Positions 1-7,671 of a DNA stretch of 38,606 bases are shown in pieces (positions within the stretch are counted from its first letter, which is position 1; the number at the start of each line of letters is the position of its first letter). Source of the stretch: Thermobifida fusca NBRC 14071 = JCM 3263. GTDB lineage: Bacteria > Actinomycetota > Actinomycetes > Streptosporangiales > Streptosporangiaceae. Made by a program: the position numbers and the translations under genes. Location of the stretch: the NCBI RefSeq assembly GCF_001592045.1, contig NZ_BCWB01000052.1, forward strand, positions 1 to 38,606. The letters are read 5' to 3'. The notes below the pieces were generated by a model. The model worked only from the letters and a program-made list of their open reading frames with translations, had not been told where the DNA came from and ran no database searches.

Positions 1-2
1 TG

Positions 3-116
3 CGCCGGTGGGGCGGAACAGCTGAAGACCCTGTCGGCGGGACGGTGCCCGCAGCAGCCCGGGAACGGATCGCAGTCTCCCTGGACGTGCTGCGCGCCCT
101 CCCCAGCCTGCAGTAA
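3..116 (+). CDS. C-terminal fragment of an unidentified protein (cut by window edge)
   Basis: Frame 3 is open from the first bases and ends at TAA 114-116, giving 37 residues that finish in IAVSLDVLRALPSLQ. The codons are strongly GC3-biased, as in real genes here, while frame 2 stops at once. No domain can be named from this tail. It runs toward the TetR gene and ends before a large hairpin at 204-258. It may be only a chance open frame. Confidence 0.4.
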   Translation, partial: RRWGGTAEDPVGGTVPAAARERIAVSLDVLRALPSLQ

Positions 117-203
117 CCGCGGGACGCCCACAGGGGCAGCACTGGCACTGCCTGCCCGGATTCCCGCAGCGGTGAGCACTGCCCTCATCCTTCACCGCAC
201 AAG

Positions 204-258
204 GCGGCCCCGCGGGAGCGCATCCTCTACCCCAACACTGAACGCTCCCGGGGGCCGC
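204..258. terminator. Convergent-gene hairpin, candidate bidirectional terminator
   Basis: GCGGCCCC-G-CGGGAGCG (204-220) pairs with CGCTCCCGGGGGCCGC (243-258), giving a 16-bp GC-rich stem with one bulged base and a 22-nt loop. It sits between the end of the upstream plus-strand frame and the 3' end of the minus-strand TetR gene. There is no clear U tract, which is common in actinobacterial hairpin terminators. Confidence 0.5.
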
Positions 259-301
259 AGCAGAAACAAACCCAGCAAGCAGTGCCGCCGCGCCCTTTCC
301 G

Positions 302-910
302 CTAAGCCAGCGGCGACTCGGTGACCTCCCGGGTCAGACTCGCCATCACCAGGTCAGCCAAGTGGCGGTAGGCCTCGGCATCGTCGAGCCCCGTGGCCTC
401 TTTGATCGTGCCGTCCTGGATCCCCGTCATGACCCGGGCCACCGCAGCCCCCACAAAAGCAGCGTTGACCGGGCGCAGCACGCCAGCAGCCACCCCTTCG
501 GCGACCAGTTCCTGCACCCGCCGGGCCGCTACCAGCGTGTTCTCCTGGTAGACCTCGTTGGCGGGAGCGAACGCCGCCAAATCGGCGTAGAACTGCTCCG
601 ACACCGGCTCCAACTCTGCGGCGACTGCCTCCAAGTAGACCACGAGCCGCTTCTCGGGCGGCGCTTCGGCCACGCGGGCCTCGATGCGTTCGGCTGCCCT
701 CTTGAAATAGGAACGCACCGCGGCAACCACGATCTGCTCTTTGCTCGGCGCCACCAGATACAAGGTGCTCTTGGAGCAGCGCAGCCGTTCCGCCATGTCA
801 CTCACGCTGAAGCGCGCAAACCCCTCAGCGAGGAACAGGCGGCGCAGCCCGTCGAGGAGCTCCTCGCGGCGCGCACGGGTCTTCTCCGACAACCTCTGGA
901 GGGCAGGCAT
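302..910 (-). CDS. TetR/AcrR-family transcriptional regulator
   Basis: This 202-residue protein has a typical TetR length. The N-terminal helix-turn-helix covers roughly residues 10-55 (RREELLDGLRRLFLAEGF, then FSVSDMAERLRCSKSTLYL). An all-helical ligand-binding domain follows. I chose the ATG at 910 because the longer open frame upstream runs through the divergent promoter and into the acyl-CoA dehydrogenase. TetR proteins are usually ligand-released repressors, and the palindromes at 941-982 between the two genes are the obvious operator. The ligand is probably an acyl-CoA or fatty acid, given the neighbour (inference). One oddity is that the usual TetR signature (STLYxHF) reads STLYLVAPSKEQ. 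Confidence 0.88.
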   Translation of the reverse strand: MPALQRLSEKTRARREELLDGLRRLFLAEGFARFSVSDMAERLRCSKSTLYLVAPSKEQIVVAAVRSYFKRAAERIEARVAEAPPEKRLVVYLEAVAAELEPVSEQFYADLAAFAPANEVYQENTLVAARRVQELVAEGVAAGVLRPVNAAFVGAAVARVMTGIQDGTIKEATGLDDAEAYRHLADLVMASLTREVTESPLA

Positions 911-936
911 GGCCCCAGCGTACCGAGAGGCCCTCT

Positions 937-982
937 TGTTTTTCGAGTACTCAAAACAGTACTCTGGTACTCGAAATAGTAC
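937..982 (+). promoter_or_regulatory. Promoter and palindromic TetR operator for the acyl-CoA dehydrogenase
   Basis: TTTCGAGTAC (941-950) and GTACTCGAAA (967-976) form a perfect 10-bp inverted repeat. Further GTAC cores sit at 958-963 (AGTACT) and 978-982. A plausible plus-strand promoter lies across it: TTGTTT at 937-942 and TACTCT at 960-965, spaced 17 bp. A repressor bound to the palindrome would cover both promoter elements. It is the only intergenic DNA between the divergent TetR and dehydrogenase genes. Confidence 0.7.
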
Positions 983-994
983 GGGGGTGTGCTC

Positions 995-2170
995 ATGTCC
1001 GTCACACGCTTGATGCCGTCCCAAGAAACCGCAGACCTGGTCGAACTCGTCCGCGAAGTAGCGTCGCGGGAACTCGCACCACACGTCGCCGAAGCCGAAG
1101 AAACCGAACGCTTCCCCCGAGAAGCGTTCCGCACACTCGGCAAACTCGGCATCCTCGGCCTGCCCTACCCGGAGGAGTACGGCGGAGGAGGCCAACCCTA
1201 CGAGGTCTACCTACAAGTCCTTGAAGAAATCGGAGCAGTCTGGGCCTCCGTCGGCGTCGGCGTCAGCGTGCACGTACTCTCCTGCTACGCCCTCGCCGTC
1301 TACGGCACCGAAGCACAACGGCAACGGTGGCTTCCCGACCTCCTCAGCGGCGACCTGCTCGGCGCCTACTGCCTCTCCGAACCGCACGCCGGCTCCGACC
1401 CCGCCGCCATGACCACCCGTGCCCGACGCGACGGCGACCACTACATCCTCGACGGCGTGAAAGCGTGGATCACCCACGGCGGGCAAGCCGACTTCTACAC
1501 GGTTATGGCCCGCACCAGCGACGACCGCTCCCACGGCATCTCCTGTTTCCTCGTGCCCGCCGACACACCGGGCCTCAGCGCCGACCGCCCCGAACGGAAA
1601 ATGGGACTGACCGGGTCGCACACCACCATGCTGCGTTTCGACGGGGTGCGGATCCCCGCCCACCAACGCATCGGCGCCGAAGGCCAAGGACTGTCGATCG
1701 CCCTGTCTGCCCTCGATTCCGGACGGCTCGGTATCGCCGCTGTGGCCACCGGCCTCGCCCAGGCAGCGCTGGACACCGCCGTTGACTACGCGCGACAGCG
1801 CGAAGCCTTTGGCAAGCCCATCATCGAACACCAAGGGCTCGCGTTCCTGCTCGCTGACATGGCCGCCGCCGTGGAAACCGCCCGCGCCGCCACCTTGCGC
1901 GCGGCCCGCCTCAAAGACTGTGGCCTGCCCTACAGCACAGAAGCGTCCATCGCGAAACTCGTCGCCACCGACAACGCGATGCGGGTCACCACCGACGCAG
2001 TGCAAGTCCTCAGCGGCTACGGCTACACCCGTGACTTCCCTGTCGAACGCTACATGCGTGAGGCCAAAGTCATGCAGATCTTCGAAGGCACCAACCAGAT
2101 TCAGCGGATGATCATCGGCCGGCACCTTGCCCGCGGCGCCACGGGAAGCACGGTCGTGGTCGCTAGCTGA
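995..2170 (+). CDS. Acyl-CoA dehydrogenase
   Basis: This FAD enzyme oxidises acyl-CoA to trans-2-enoyl-CoA and passes electrons to ETF. The 391 residues match the family. The first signature is CLSEPHAGSD (about residues 126-135). The second is the C-terminal GYGYTRDFPVERYMREAK followed by MQIFEGTNQIQR, whose Glu (about 364) is the usual catalytic base. The flavin-binding FGKPIIEHQ segment is present. ATG 995 is preferred over in-frame GTG 989 because the GGGGG at 983-987 sits 7 nt before the ATG but only 1 nt before the GTG. TetR lies divergent upstream and an enoyl-CoA hydratase relative lies convergent downstream, which suggests fatty-acid or branched-acyl catabolism. Chain-length specificity cannot be read. 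Confidence 0.93.
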   Translation: MSVTRLMPSQETADLVELVREVASRELAPHVAEAEETERFPREAFRTLGKLGILGLPYPEEYGGGGQPYEVYLQVLEEIGAVWASVGVGVSVHVLSCYALAVYGTEAQRQRWLPDLLSGDLLGAYCLSEPHAGSDPAAMTTRARRDGDHYILDGVKAWITHGGQADFYTVMARTSDDRSHGISCFLVPADTPGLSADRPERKMGLTGSHTTMLRFDGVRIPAHQRIGAEGQGLSIALSALDSGRLGIAAVATGLAQAALDTAVDYARQREAFGKPIIEHQGLAFLLADMAAAVETARAATLRAARLKDCGLPYSTEASIAKLVATDNAMRVTTDAVQVLSGYGYTRDFPVERYMREAKVMQIFEGTNQIQRMIIGRHLARGATGSTVVVAS

Positions 2171-2192
2171 CCAAGCCAAGGAAAGAGAAAAC

Positions 2193-2224
2193 GGTGTGGG
2201 GCAGGCCACCCACTGCCCCACACC
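2193..2224. terminator. Bidirectional intrinsic terminator
   Basis: GGTGTGGGGCAG (2193-2204) pairs perfectly with CTGCCCCACACC (2213-2224), a 12-bp stem with an 8-nt loop. It has an A-rich left flank (gaaagagaaaa) and a T-rich right flank (ttacttcttc). It lies exactly between the convergent acyl-CoA dehydrogenase and enoyl-CoA hydratase genes and should end both transcripts. Confidence 0.85.
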
Positions 2225-2227
2225 TGC

Positions 2228-2998
2228 TTACTTCTTCTGCTTCTTCCGCGCCACAAACTCGGCGAGGAACTCCTGAAACCGCGGCGAATTCACCGAGGAC
2301 GCCTGCGCCCACGACTCGAACTCCAACACCGTGGCAAGGTCGGCGGTCTCTGCCATGCGCACGGCCCGCTTCATGTCTTTAACGAGGCCAGGATCACGCT
2401 GGGCGTAGCGGCGGGCCATGGCCAGCGCCTCAGTAACCGGATCCTCCACCAGCCGGGTAACCAAACCAGCGCGGAACGCCTCCTCCGCATCAATCCGCTC
2501 CGCGTCCAGCAAAGTCGCCAACGCCCGGTGCCCGCCCAACCGACGGGTAAGGAACCAACTGCAGCCGCCGCCCGGATGCAGTCCCATCTCAGCAAACGTG
2601 ATCGCGAACTTTGCCTGTGGGCCTGCTACAACAATGTCGCAGGCCATCGCAATGTTCACCCCGGCACCGACAGCAATACCGCCCACCGCAGCGATTGTGG
2701 GAATCGTCAGGTCGGCAATACTAAGAAAACTCGCGTACACCTGCTTCAACTCGTCACGGATCACCGCAGGTGGACGCGTGGGATCTCCAAACAGACTGGT
2801 AACATCAGCGCCCGCGCAAAACGCCCGACCCGCACCACTAACCACCAGGGCACGCGCGTCCTCATCGGCTGCAACCGCGCGAACCGCCTCAGCCAGCTCG
2901 GCGAGCATCGGCCGATCAAGCGCGTTAAGCCGCTGCGGCGCATTGAGGACGATGTGCCGCACCGGGCCATCCGACTCAAACCTGACGAACTCCCCCAT
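2228..2998 (-). CDS. Enoyl-CoA hydratase/isomerase (crotonase) family protein
   Basis: The protein has 256 residues. ATG 2998 is preferred because GGAGGAG lies just upstream on the minus strand. Crotonase-fold features are visible: AFCAGADVTSL (about 59-69) forms one half of the oxyanion hole, and GGIAVGAGVNIAMACDIV (about 106-123) forms the second. On alignment with mitochondrial enoyl-CoA hydratase, the two catalytic glutamates are replaced: Asn115 stands for the first and Phe135 for the second, although Glu137 lies two residues on. It may therefore be an isomerase or another crotonase activity rather than a hydratase. It converges on the acyl-CoA dehydrogenase and may work in the same pathway. 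Confidence 0.85.
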   Translation of the reverse strand: MGEFVRFESDGPVRHIVLNAPQRLNALDRPMLAELAEAVRAVAADEDARALVVSGAGRAFCAGADVTSLFGDPTRPPAVIRDELKQVYASFLSIADLTIPTIAAVGGIAVGAGVNIAMACDIVVAGPQAKFAITFAEMGLHPGGGCSWFLTRRLGGHRALATLLDAERIDAEEAFRAGLVTRLVEDPVTEALAMARRYAQRDPGLVKDMKRAVRMAETADLATVLEFESWAQASSVNSPRFQEFLAEFVARKKQKK

Positions 2999-3194
2999 CG
3001 CTCCTCCACGGTGTGTCGCCGCCGTCTCCCACGGCATGAAACCGCAGAGTAGCTATGCACACACCGTGATTGAGAAGCGCCCCCATTGGTGAGAATGACG
3101 CAGCTGCGTGGCTGCCTGCCCAAAGCGTCACGGGCGGAAGCCGGAGGCGCTCCCTCACCTGCATTTCCGGTCTATTCCTACGGTGGTGCTGGTC

Positions 3195-5492
3195 CTAGGT
3201 TCTGGCACCAGAAACGCGTTTCATCGATGAGGCCACATCGTCGACGGAGTAGCCGAACTGGTTAAGGCGTGTGCGAGCGGTCTCCACCTCCTTCTCGGTG
3301 AACAGCGAGGCAAACCGGGGCTCGCACACCACTGCTTCCACGGTCAGGTCGAGACGGCCGCGCTCCCACAGCGCTGAAAACCCGTCGGAGACCGTGGGCG
3401 CGTGCAGCAGGCGGCGTACCGTCTCCAACGGCCCCAGGTCCGCGATCATGCTCAACAGCTGGGAGGGGATGTATCCGGCCTCGTCGCGAGCCCGGTCGTA
3501 GAGCGAACGCAGCGCTACCCCCAACTCCCGCAGCAGCGGTTCATTTTCCTCCCTGGGCTGTTCTGCAACGGCTTTCTGTTCCACCAGCTGTTCCCCGGCC
3601 GCCTCTGCGTTCCGCCGTTTGACGTAGCCGAGCAGGGTATCCACCGAAGTGAACACTTCGTAGCCCAGTTCCTTCAACCGGGGAAGGTCAGCTTCCGCAG
3701 AATCCGACACCAACAGCACGGGGGAGCCTTGCCCGGCCTGCAGTCCATACGGCCAGAACGCTTCGGCGACCGCGAGTGTCCGCCCTGTCTGCGGATCAGG
3801 CACTTCGGTATCCCTGTCCGGGGCAGAGCAGCCTAGCCGCTGCAACTCGTTGATAAGATCGCGGACCTGCACGGCACGCGGATCGTCGGCATTTTCAACG
3901 ACCACACTGGCCGGGCGGAGCGGCAGTGCGTCCGTGCCGGCAGTTCCGTCCCGTAGTTCGGTGAGGAAACGCTGCGCTTCGCGTGCCAAGAGTTCGCGGC
4001 GCGCGGCAAAAAAGTCGCGCCACCGCTCTGCCCGCCACAGTTGCGGATCGGAAGGAATCCACTGCGAGGCGAGCACGCCCGGATGGGCGGCCTCCATCTC
4101 AGCTAGATAGTCCTCCGGTGGACGGTTACCGATCGCGCGGGCGCTCTCCTCCGACAGGAAGCAGAGGTTCGCATTCTCGGTAGCTTTACCACGGCCGCGC
4201 AGCAGCATGGTGGGAAAGATCTTGTGTTGTTGCAGGGAAAGCCCGCTATCGAGGTACTCCAAGCGCAGCGGTCTCCCGGTACGCAAATCACGGGCGTCGC
4301 CGACTCGAGTCAACAGGTACAGCAGCGGGTAGAAGCGGGATGCCGAGCTGCCTTCAAAGTCGTGCGGGCGCACTTCAAGCGACCCACCACGCCACCGCTC
4401 CAGCACGGTAATCAACCCTTCAACCCCACTGCGCTCGAGAACCTCAAAATCGCGCTGCATGATGGCTTCCATCGTGGCACTGTAACGTGCCCACAACGCG
4501 GAGTTGAGATACCAGTACAGGACTTTGTCACGATGGGCGCTGCTGTCAAAGGAGCCTCCGTTGAGGTCCAACAGGCGGACCACCACGATGACAGAGGACT
4601 TACTCTTCAACACCCTGTCGTGGTCCAAGCCCAGGCGCCCCGACAGTTCCTCTAAAAACGTGTCGGTGTGTGCGATCGTGCGTTCCAAGGCATCACGGAA
4701 CTGAGCAGCATCCACCCGGTTGAGAGCTTCAAAGGTGGTGCGGCCGGTTGCCACGGCTGTCGTAGCACGCAGCAGCCAATCGAAGGTAAAGCGAAATCCC
4801 TGCTCCCGCCACCGGTTAATGACCTCGCGCATCGTTCGACGCGCAACAGGCCACTGGGCACACACCTTAGCCAGCGCCAAATCGCCCTTGGACAGTTTGG
4901 TGCCGCCCGAGTTGACCCGGTTGAAAATGTCGACCACCTCGTCGACATCCTTATCCGCGCCGGTGATCTTCTCGTCGTAGAATTCACGTTCCGTGATCTG
5001 GTGCAGGCGGTTTAACCGATCCAGGTATTTGTTGAGCAGTTTAGGGGTATCGCTGAACTGCGCCACGTGGAAAGCCGGCCCCTGTTGGAACAGTTCGGTC
5101 ACGTTCACCCAGCGTGGATCCGAGGCCATTTTGGCCCGTGTGTAGAACTCGAAGACCTCGGTTTCCACGTTGAAGTACAGCCCGGTGAACGCCTTCGGGT
5201 CACCGTCAAAAAACGCGGGAGGACGCCCCCGGATCACGCCGTACAGGGAGGTGATGCGCTGCTGTCCGTCCAGCAGCATCAGGCGGATGCCCCCTCCTGT
5301 TGTGCCACCCCGGGTGGCCACATCGGTTGCCGCGGTCTCCCACAGCAGCAGGCTGCCCACCGGGTATCCCCGGTACAGGGACCGCATCAGCCCGCGCACC
5401 TGTTCACGGTTCCACACGTAACCGCGCTGGAATTCGGGAAGCACAATCGTTCCCGAATCAATCTGATCAAGCAATGTAGACAATTTGGCCAT
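3195..5492 (-). CDS. GmrSD-like type IV restriction protein (DUF262 + HNH/DUF1524-like), single chain
   Basis: This 765-residue protein opens with a DUF262 (ParB-like NTPase) domain: LPEFQRGYVW near 18-27, DGQQRITSL at 75-83 and FNRVNSGGTKLSKGDL near 190-205. A GmrD/DUF1524-like HNH region follows: QQHKIFP (421-427, His423), NANLCFL (440-446) and NRPPEDYL (456-463). The canonical HHIFP reads HKIFP here. Residues about 520-630 (FWPYGLQAGQGSPVLLVSD) and the tail about 650-760 are accessory modules I cannot name. GmrSD enzymes are NTP-dependent nucleases against modified (for example glucosylated 5hmC) phage DNA. The gene starts 31 bp after the helicase gene, so the two are probably co-transcribed, and it ends the minus-strand run that begins at drmA. 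Confidence 0.82.
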   Translation of the reverse strand: MAKLSTLLDQIDSGTIVLPEFQRGYVWNREQVRGLMRSLYRGYPVGSLLLWETAATDVATRGGTTGGGIRLMLLDGQQRITSLYGVIRGRPPAFFDGDPKAFTGLYFNVETEVFEFYTRAKMASDPRWVNVTELFQQGPAFHVAQFSDTPKLLNKYLDRLNRLHQITEREFYDEKITGADKDVDEVVDIFNRVNSGGTKLSKGDLALAKVCAQWPVARRTMREVINRWREQGFRFTFDWLLRATTAVATGRTTFEALNRVDAAQFRDALERTIAHTDTFLEELSGRLGLDHDRVLKSKSSVIVVVRLLDLNGGSFDSSAHRDKVLYWYLNSALWARYSATMEAIMQRDFEVLERSGVEGLITVLERWRGGSLEVRPHDFEGSSASRFYPLLYLLTRVGDARDLRTGRPLRLEYLDSGLSLQQHKIFPTMLLRGRGKATENANLCFLSEESARAIGNRPPEDYLAEMEAAHPGVLASQWIPSDPQLWRAERWRDFFAARRELLAREAQRFLTELRDGTAGTDALPLRPASVVVENADDPRAVQVRDLINELQRLGCSAPDRDTEVPDPQTGRTLAVAEAFWPYGLQAGQGSPVLLVSDSAEADLPRLKELGYEVFTSVDTLLGYVKRRNAEAAGEQLVEQKAVAEQPREENEPLLRELGVALRSLYDRARDEAGYIPSQLLSMIADLGPLETVRRLLHAPTVSDGFSALWERGRLDLTVEAVVCEPRFASLFTEKEVETARTRLNQFGYSVDDVASSMKRVSGART

Positions 5493-5523
5493 AAGGAACC
5501 TTTCTCACTGTTGTGGGGAAACC

Positions 5524-7614
5524 TCAAGAAAGCGCGGTAAGAAACGGGCTCGGCTCACGACTCCAGGTGACCAGGAGGCGCTCGCGGGCCCGCGTGCACG
5601 CCACAAACAGCAGGCAGCGTTCCTGTTGCAGTCCAACGCGGTGTGCGGCTTTGTCCTCGGATTCCGGGACAACCGCTTTGGGGGCAGGCAACTGTCCTTC
5701 ACTAACCCCGGCCACCACCATGCAGCGGAATTCCAGCCCTTTCATTCGGTGCATAGTGCCCACGGATACCGCACCGTCTTCAGGAAGTCCTCCGGAGAGT
5801 TCACGCACCGGGATCGACTCTGCGTTCAGCTTCTCGGCAACCTCTTTCACCAGCCGGTTGGAGCGCACGGCCACCCCGATCTCTTCGGGAGCCACCCCGC
5901 TGTCCATCCACTCCCGGACTGCAGCGGCGACAGCGCACAGCTCGTCTTCCCAACTGGTAAAGCCCTGAACGCTGGGTGGGTGTCCGTGGAGTTCGGATCG
6001 GCAGCCCGCGATCGACTCGACACCCCCGTCCATGTCGTCGATCCGCTCCCCACGCAGCAAGCCCAGGCTCCAGGCGAGGATTTCTGCGGTGGTGCGGTAG
6101 TTGATCCGCAGCCGAGTGGAGCGTCCCGCAATGTTGATGCCGACGTCGCGCAAAGTGACCCGGTGCTGGTAGATGCGCTGGTGGGTGTCGGCAGCGAAGA
6201 ACAAATCATTCGGGCCTTCGGGCACAGCGGCACGCAGTAGCCGCCATTTTTCCGGGCTGAGGTCTTGCGCCTCGTCCACCACGATGTGCCGATACGGTTT
6301 GTGGTCGCGTTCCGCGAGCAGCCGCGCCGCCTCCACGCACACGGTTTCGTACGTCCACAAGCCCTGCTCGCGCAGCGCGGATTCGAACTCCCAGATCGCC
6401 TGCCAGACGTGGGCACGCTGCTGGGAGCCGAGGGGCCGTCCCCGGCCAGTGCGTTTCGCGGCGAGATAGTCCTGTGCCGAACGCACTTGCTGGGCGATGA
6501 CGACCTGCCGCCACTCTTCAGCGAGAAACGCGGGCGTGAACGAAAGCCCCAGGTTGCGGATGATCGTGGACCACAGTTCGTGTTCTTGCTCCCCGGCCAG
6601 CATCCTCAGGGCGCCGTGCTCTTCGCGGACGACACGGTGGGCGAGCTGGTCGACGTGGGCGACGTCGATCCGGTCAACGAACTCGTCGTAGTCGTCCAAC
6701 AGCATCAAGCCTGCCCGCAGCGACTCGGCGAGTGTCGACGTGAACGTGGTGACAAGGACTTTTCCCTCCCCGTTACGGGCCAGGTGGCGGGCACGGTGCA
6801 GGGCGACCACAGTTTTCCCTGTGCCGGGCCCACCGGTAATCCGCGCCGGTCCCCGGTAGTGGGCCTCAACCACACTGCGCTGCACCGGGTGCAGGTAGAC
6901 CCGCCACAGCGCGAAGGGGTAAGCGAGCACTGCCAACAGCTCGTCAGGGCCGTCAACGAACACCACACGGTCGCGGCTGCGTTCGACTGCCGCGTCCAAG
7001 TCGTCGGGGTCAATCTGCTCGCCTGTGATATCGACGCAAAGCTCTTCCCACACCTCTTCGGGAGTGCAGCCTGCGGCGAGCGCGACCAAGACTTTCCACT
7101 GCACGGAAGGCAGGAAGCTTTCGGCGGCTTCCAGCTGGGATTCCTCGGTGAGGGCGCGGGCGAACGCCAGCGTCTGCCCGTCTATACCGAGGCGACGCAG
7201 GTCGTGATCGCTGACGTGGTCGAATAGCCGTTGTGGGGCATCTCGAGCGGTCTGTTCCAGGTGGGGCAGGGAGGCGTCGATCGCTTCCACGTCACGGATT
7301 TCGATGCGGCCGGTGGCCCCGTTGACGGTGGCAGTGCGGCGCTTCGCCCACGCGTAGGCGTCGTCATGCGGCAGGACTTTGAGCAGGGTGTAGGTGTCAC
7401 CTGACTCAGGGGCGAGGACGACGCCCCGCCAGAACTGGTCGATACGGATGGTGCGGAACCGGTCGTCACGGGCATTGGTGATTTTTTCGAGGTGGATTCC
7501 CGTGTGGCGGGCGTGCTCAAATTTCGTAAAGACTTCAGTGACCCGGTCTCGGACACTTTTCTCTAATTGTGCAAAGTCGAGGAGAAAGTCACGGTCAATC
7601 GCCAGAATCGCCAT
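5524..7614 (-). CDS. UvrD/PcrA-like SF1 helicase with RelE-like N-terminal domain
   Basis: The protein has 696 residues. Residues 1-90 look like a RelE/ParE-type fold (DRDFLLDFAQLEKSV, LEKITNARDDRFRTIRID), a known N-terminal cap of a class of UvrD-like helicases. The motor has Walker A GGPGTGKT (261-268), motif II DEAQD (447-451), DTHQRIYQHR (motif III), RINYRTT (motif IV) and C-terminal MHRMKGLEF and VACTRARERLLV (motifs V and VI), so the ATPase looks intact. ATG 7614 has AAGGAAA upstream. It lies 57 bp after the kinase gene and 31 bp before the GmrSD-like gene. The expected role is 3'-5' DNA unwinding for the neighbouring nuclease (inference). Confidence 0.88.
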   Translation of the reverse strand: MAILAIDRDFLLDFAQLEKSVRDRVTEVFTKFEHARHTGIHLEKITNARDDRFRTIRIDQFWRGVVLAPESGDTYTLLKVLPHDDAYAWAKRRTATVNGATGRIEIRDVEAIDASLPHLEQTARDAPQRLFDHVSDHDLRRLGIDGQTLAFARALTEESQLEAAESFLPSVQWKVLVALAAGCTPEEVWEELCVDITGEQIDPDDLDAAVERSRDRVVFVDGPDELLAVLAYPFALWRVYLHPVQRSVVEAHYRGPARITGGPGTGKTVVALHRARHLARNGEGKVLVTTFTSTLAESLRAGLMLLDDYDEFVDRIDVAHVDQLAHRVVREEHGALRMLAGEQEHELWSTIIRNLGLSFTPAFLAEEWRQVVIAQQVRSAQDYLAAKRTGRGRPLGSQQRAHVWQAIWEFESALREQGLWTYETVCVEAARLLAERDHKPYRHIVVDEAQDLSPEKWRLLRAAVPEGPNDLFFAADTHQRIYQHRVTLRDVGINIAGRSTRLRINYRTTAEILAWSLGLLRGERIDDMDGGVESIAGCRSELHGHPPSVQGFTSWEDELCAVAAAVREWMDSGVAPEEIGVAVRSNRLVKEVAEKLNAESIPVRELSGGLPEDGAVSVGTMHRMKGLEFRCMVVAGVSEGQLPAPKAVVPESEDKAAHRVGLQQERCLLFVACTRARERLLVTWSREPSPFLTALS

Positions 7615-7671
7615 TGAACTGTTTCCTTCCGTCCCACCCGTTATTCGACCGTATCGCGGTATTCGTACTTC

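Noticed and set aside
1211-2221. 336-residue minus-strand ORF opposite the acyl-CoA dehydrogenase
   Set aside because: It is an antisense shadow of a GC3-rich gene: glycine/histidine-rich, no family motif, no ribosome site, and it runs across the bidirectional terminator.
6265-7227. 320-residue plus-strand ORF opposite the UvrD-like helicase
   Set aside because: The helicase frame has every SF1 motif; this frame has none and reflects codon bias on the other strand.
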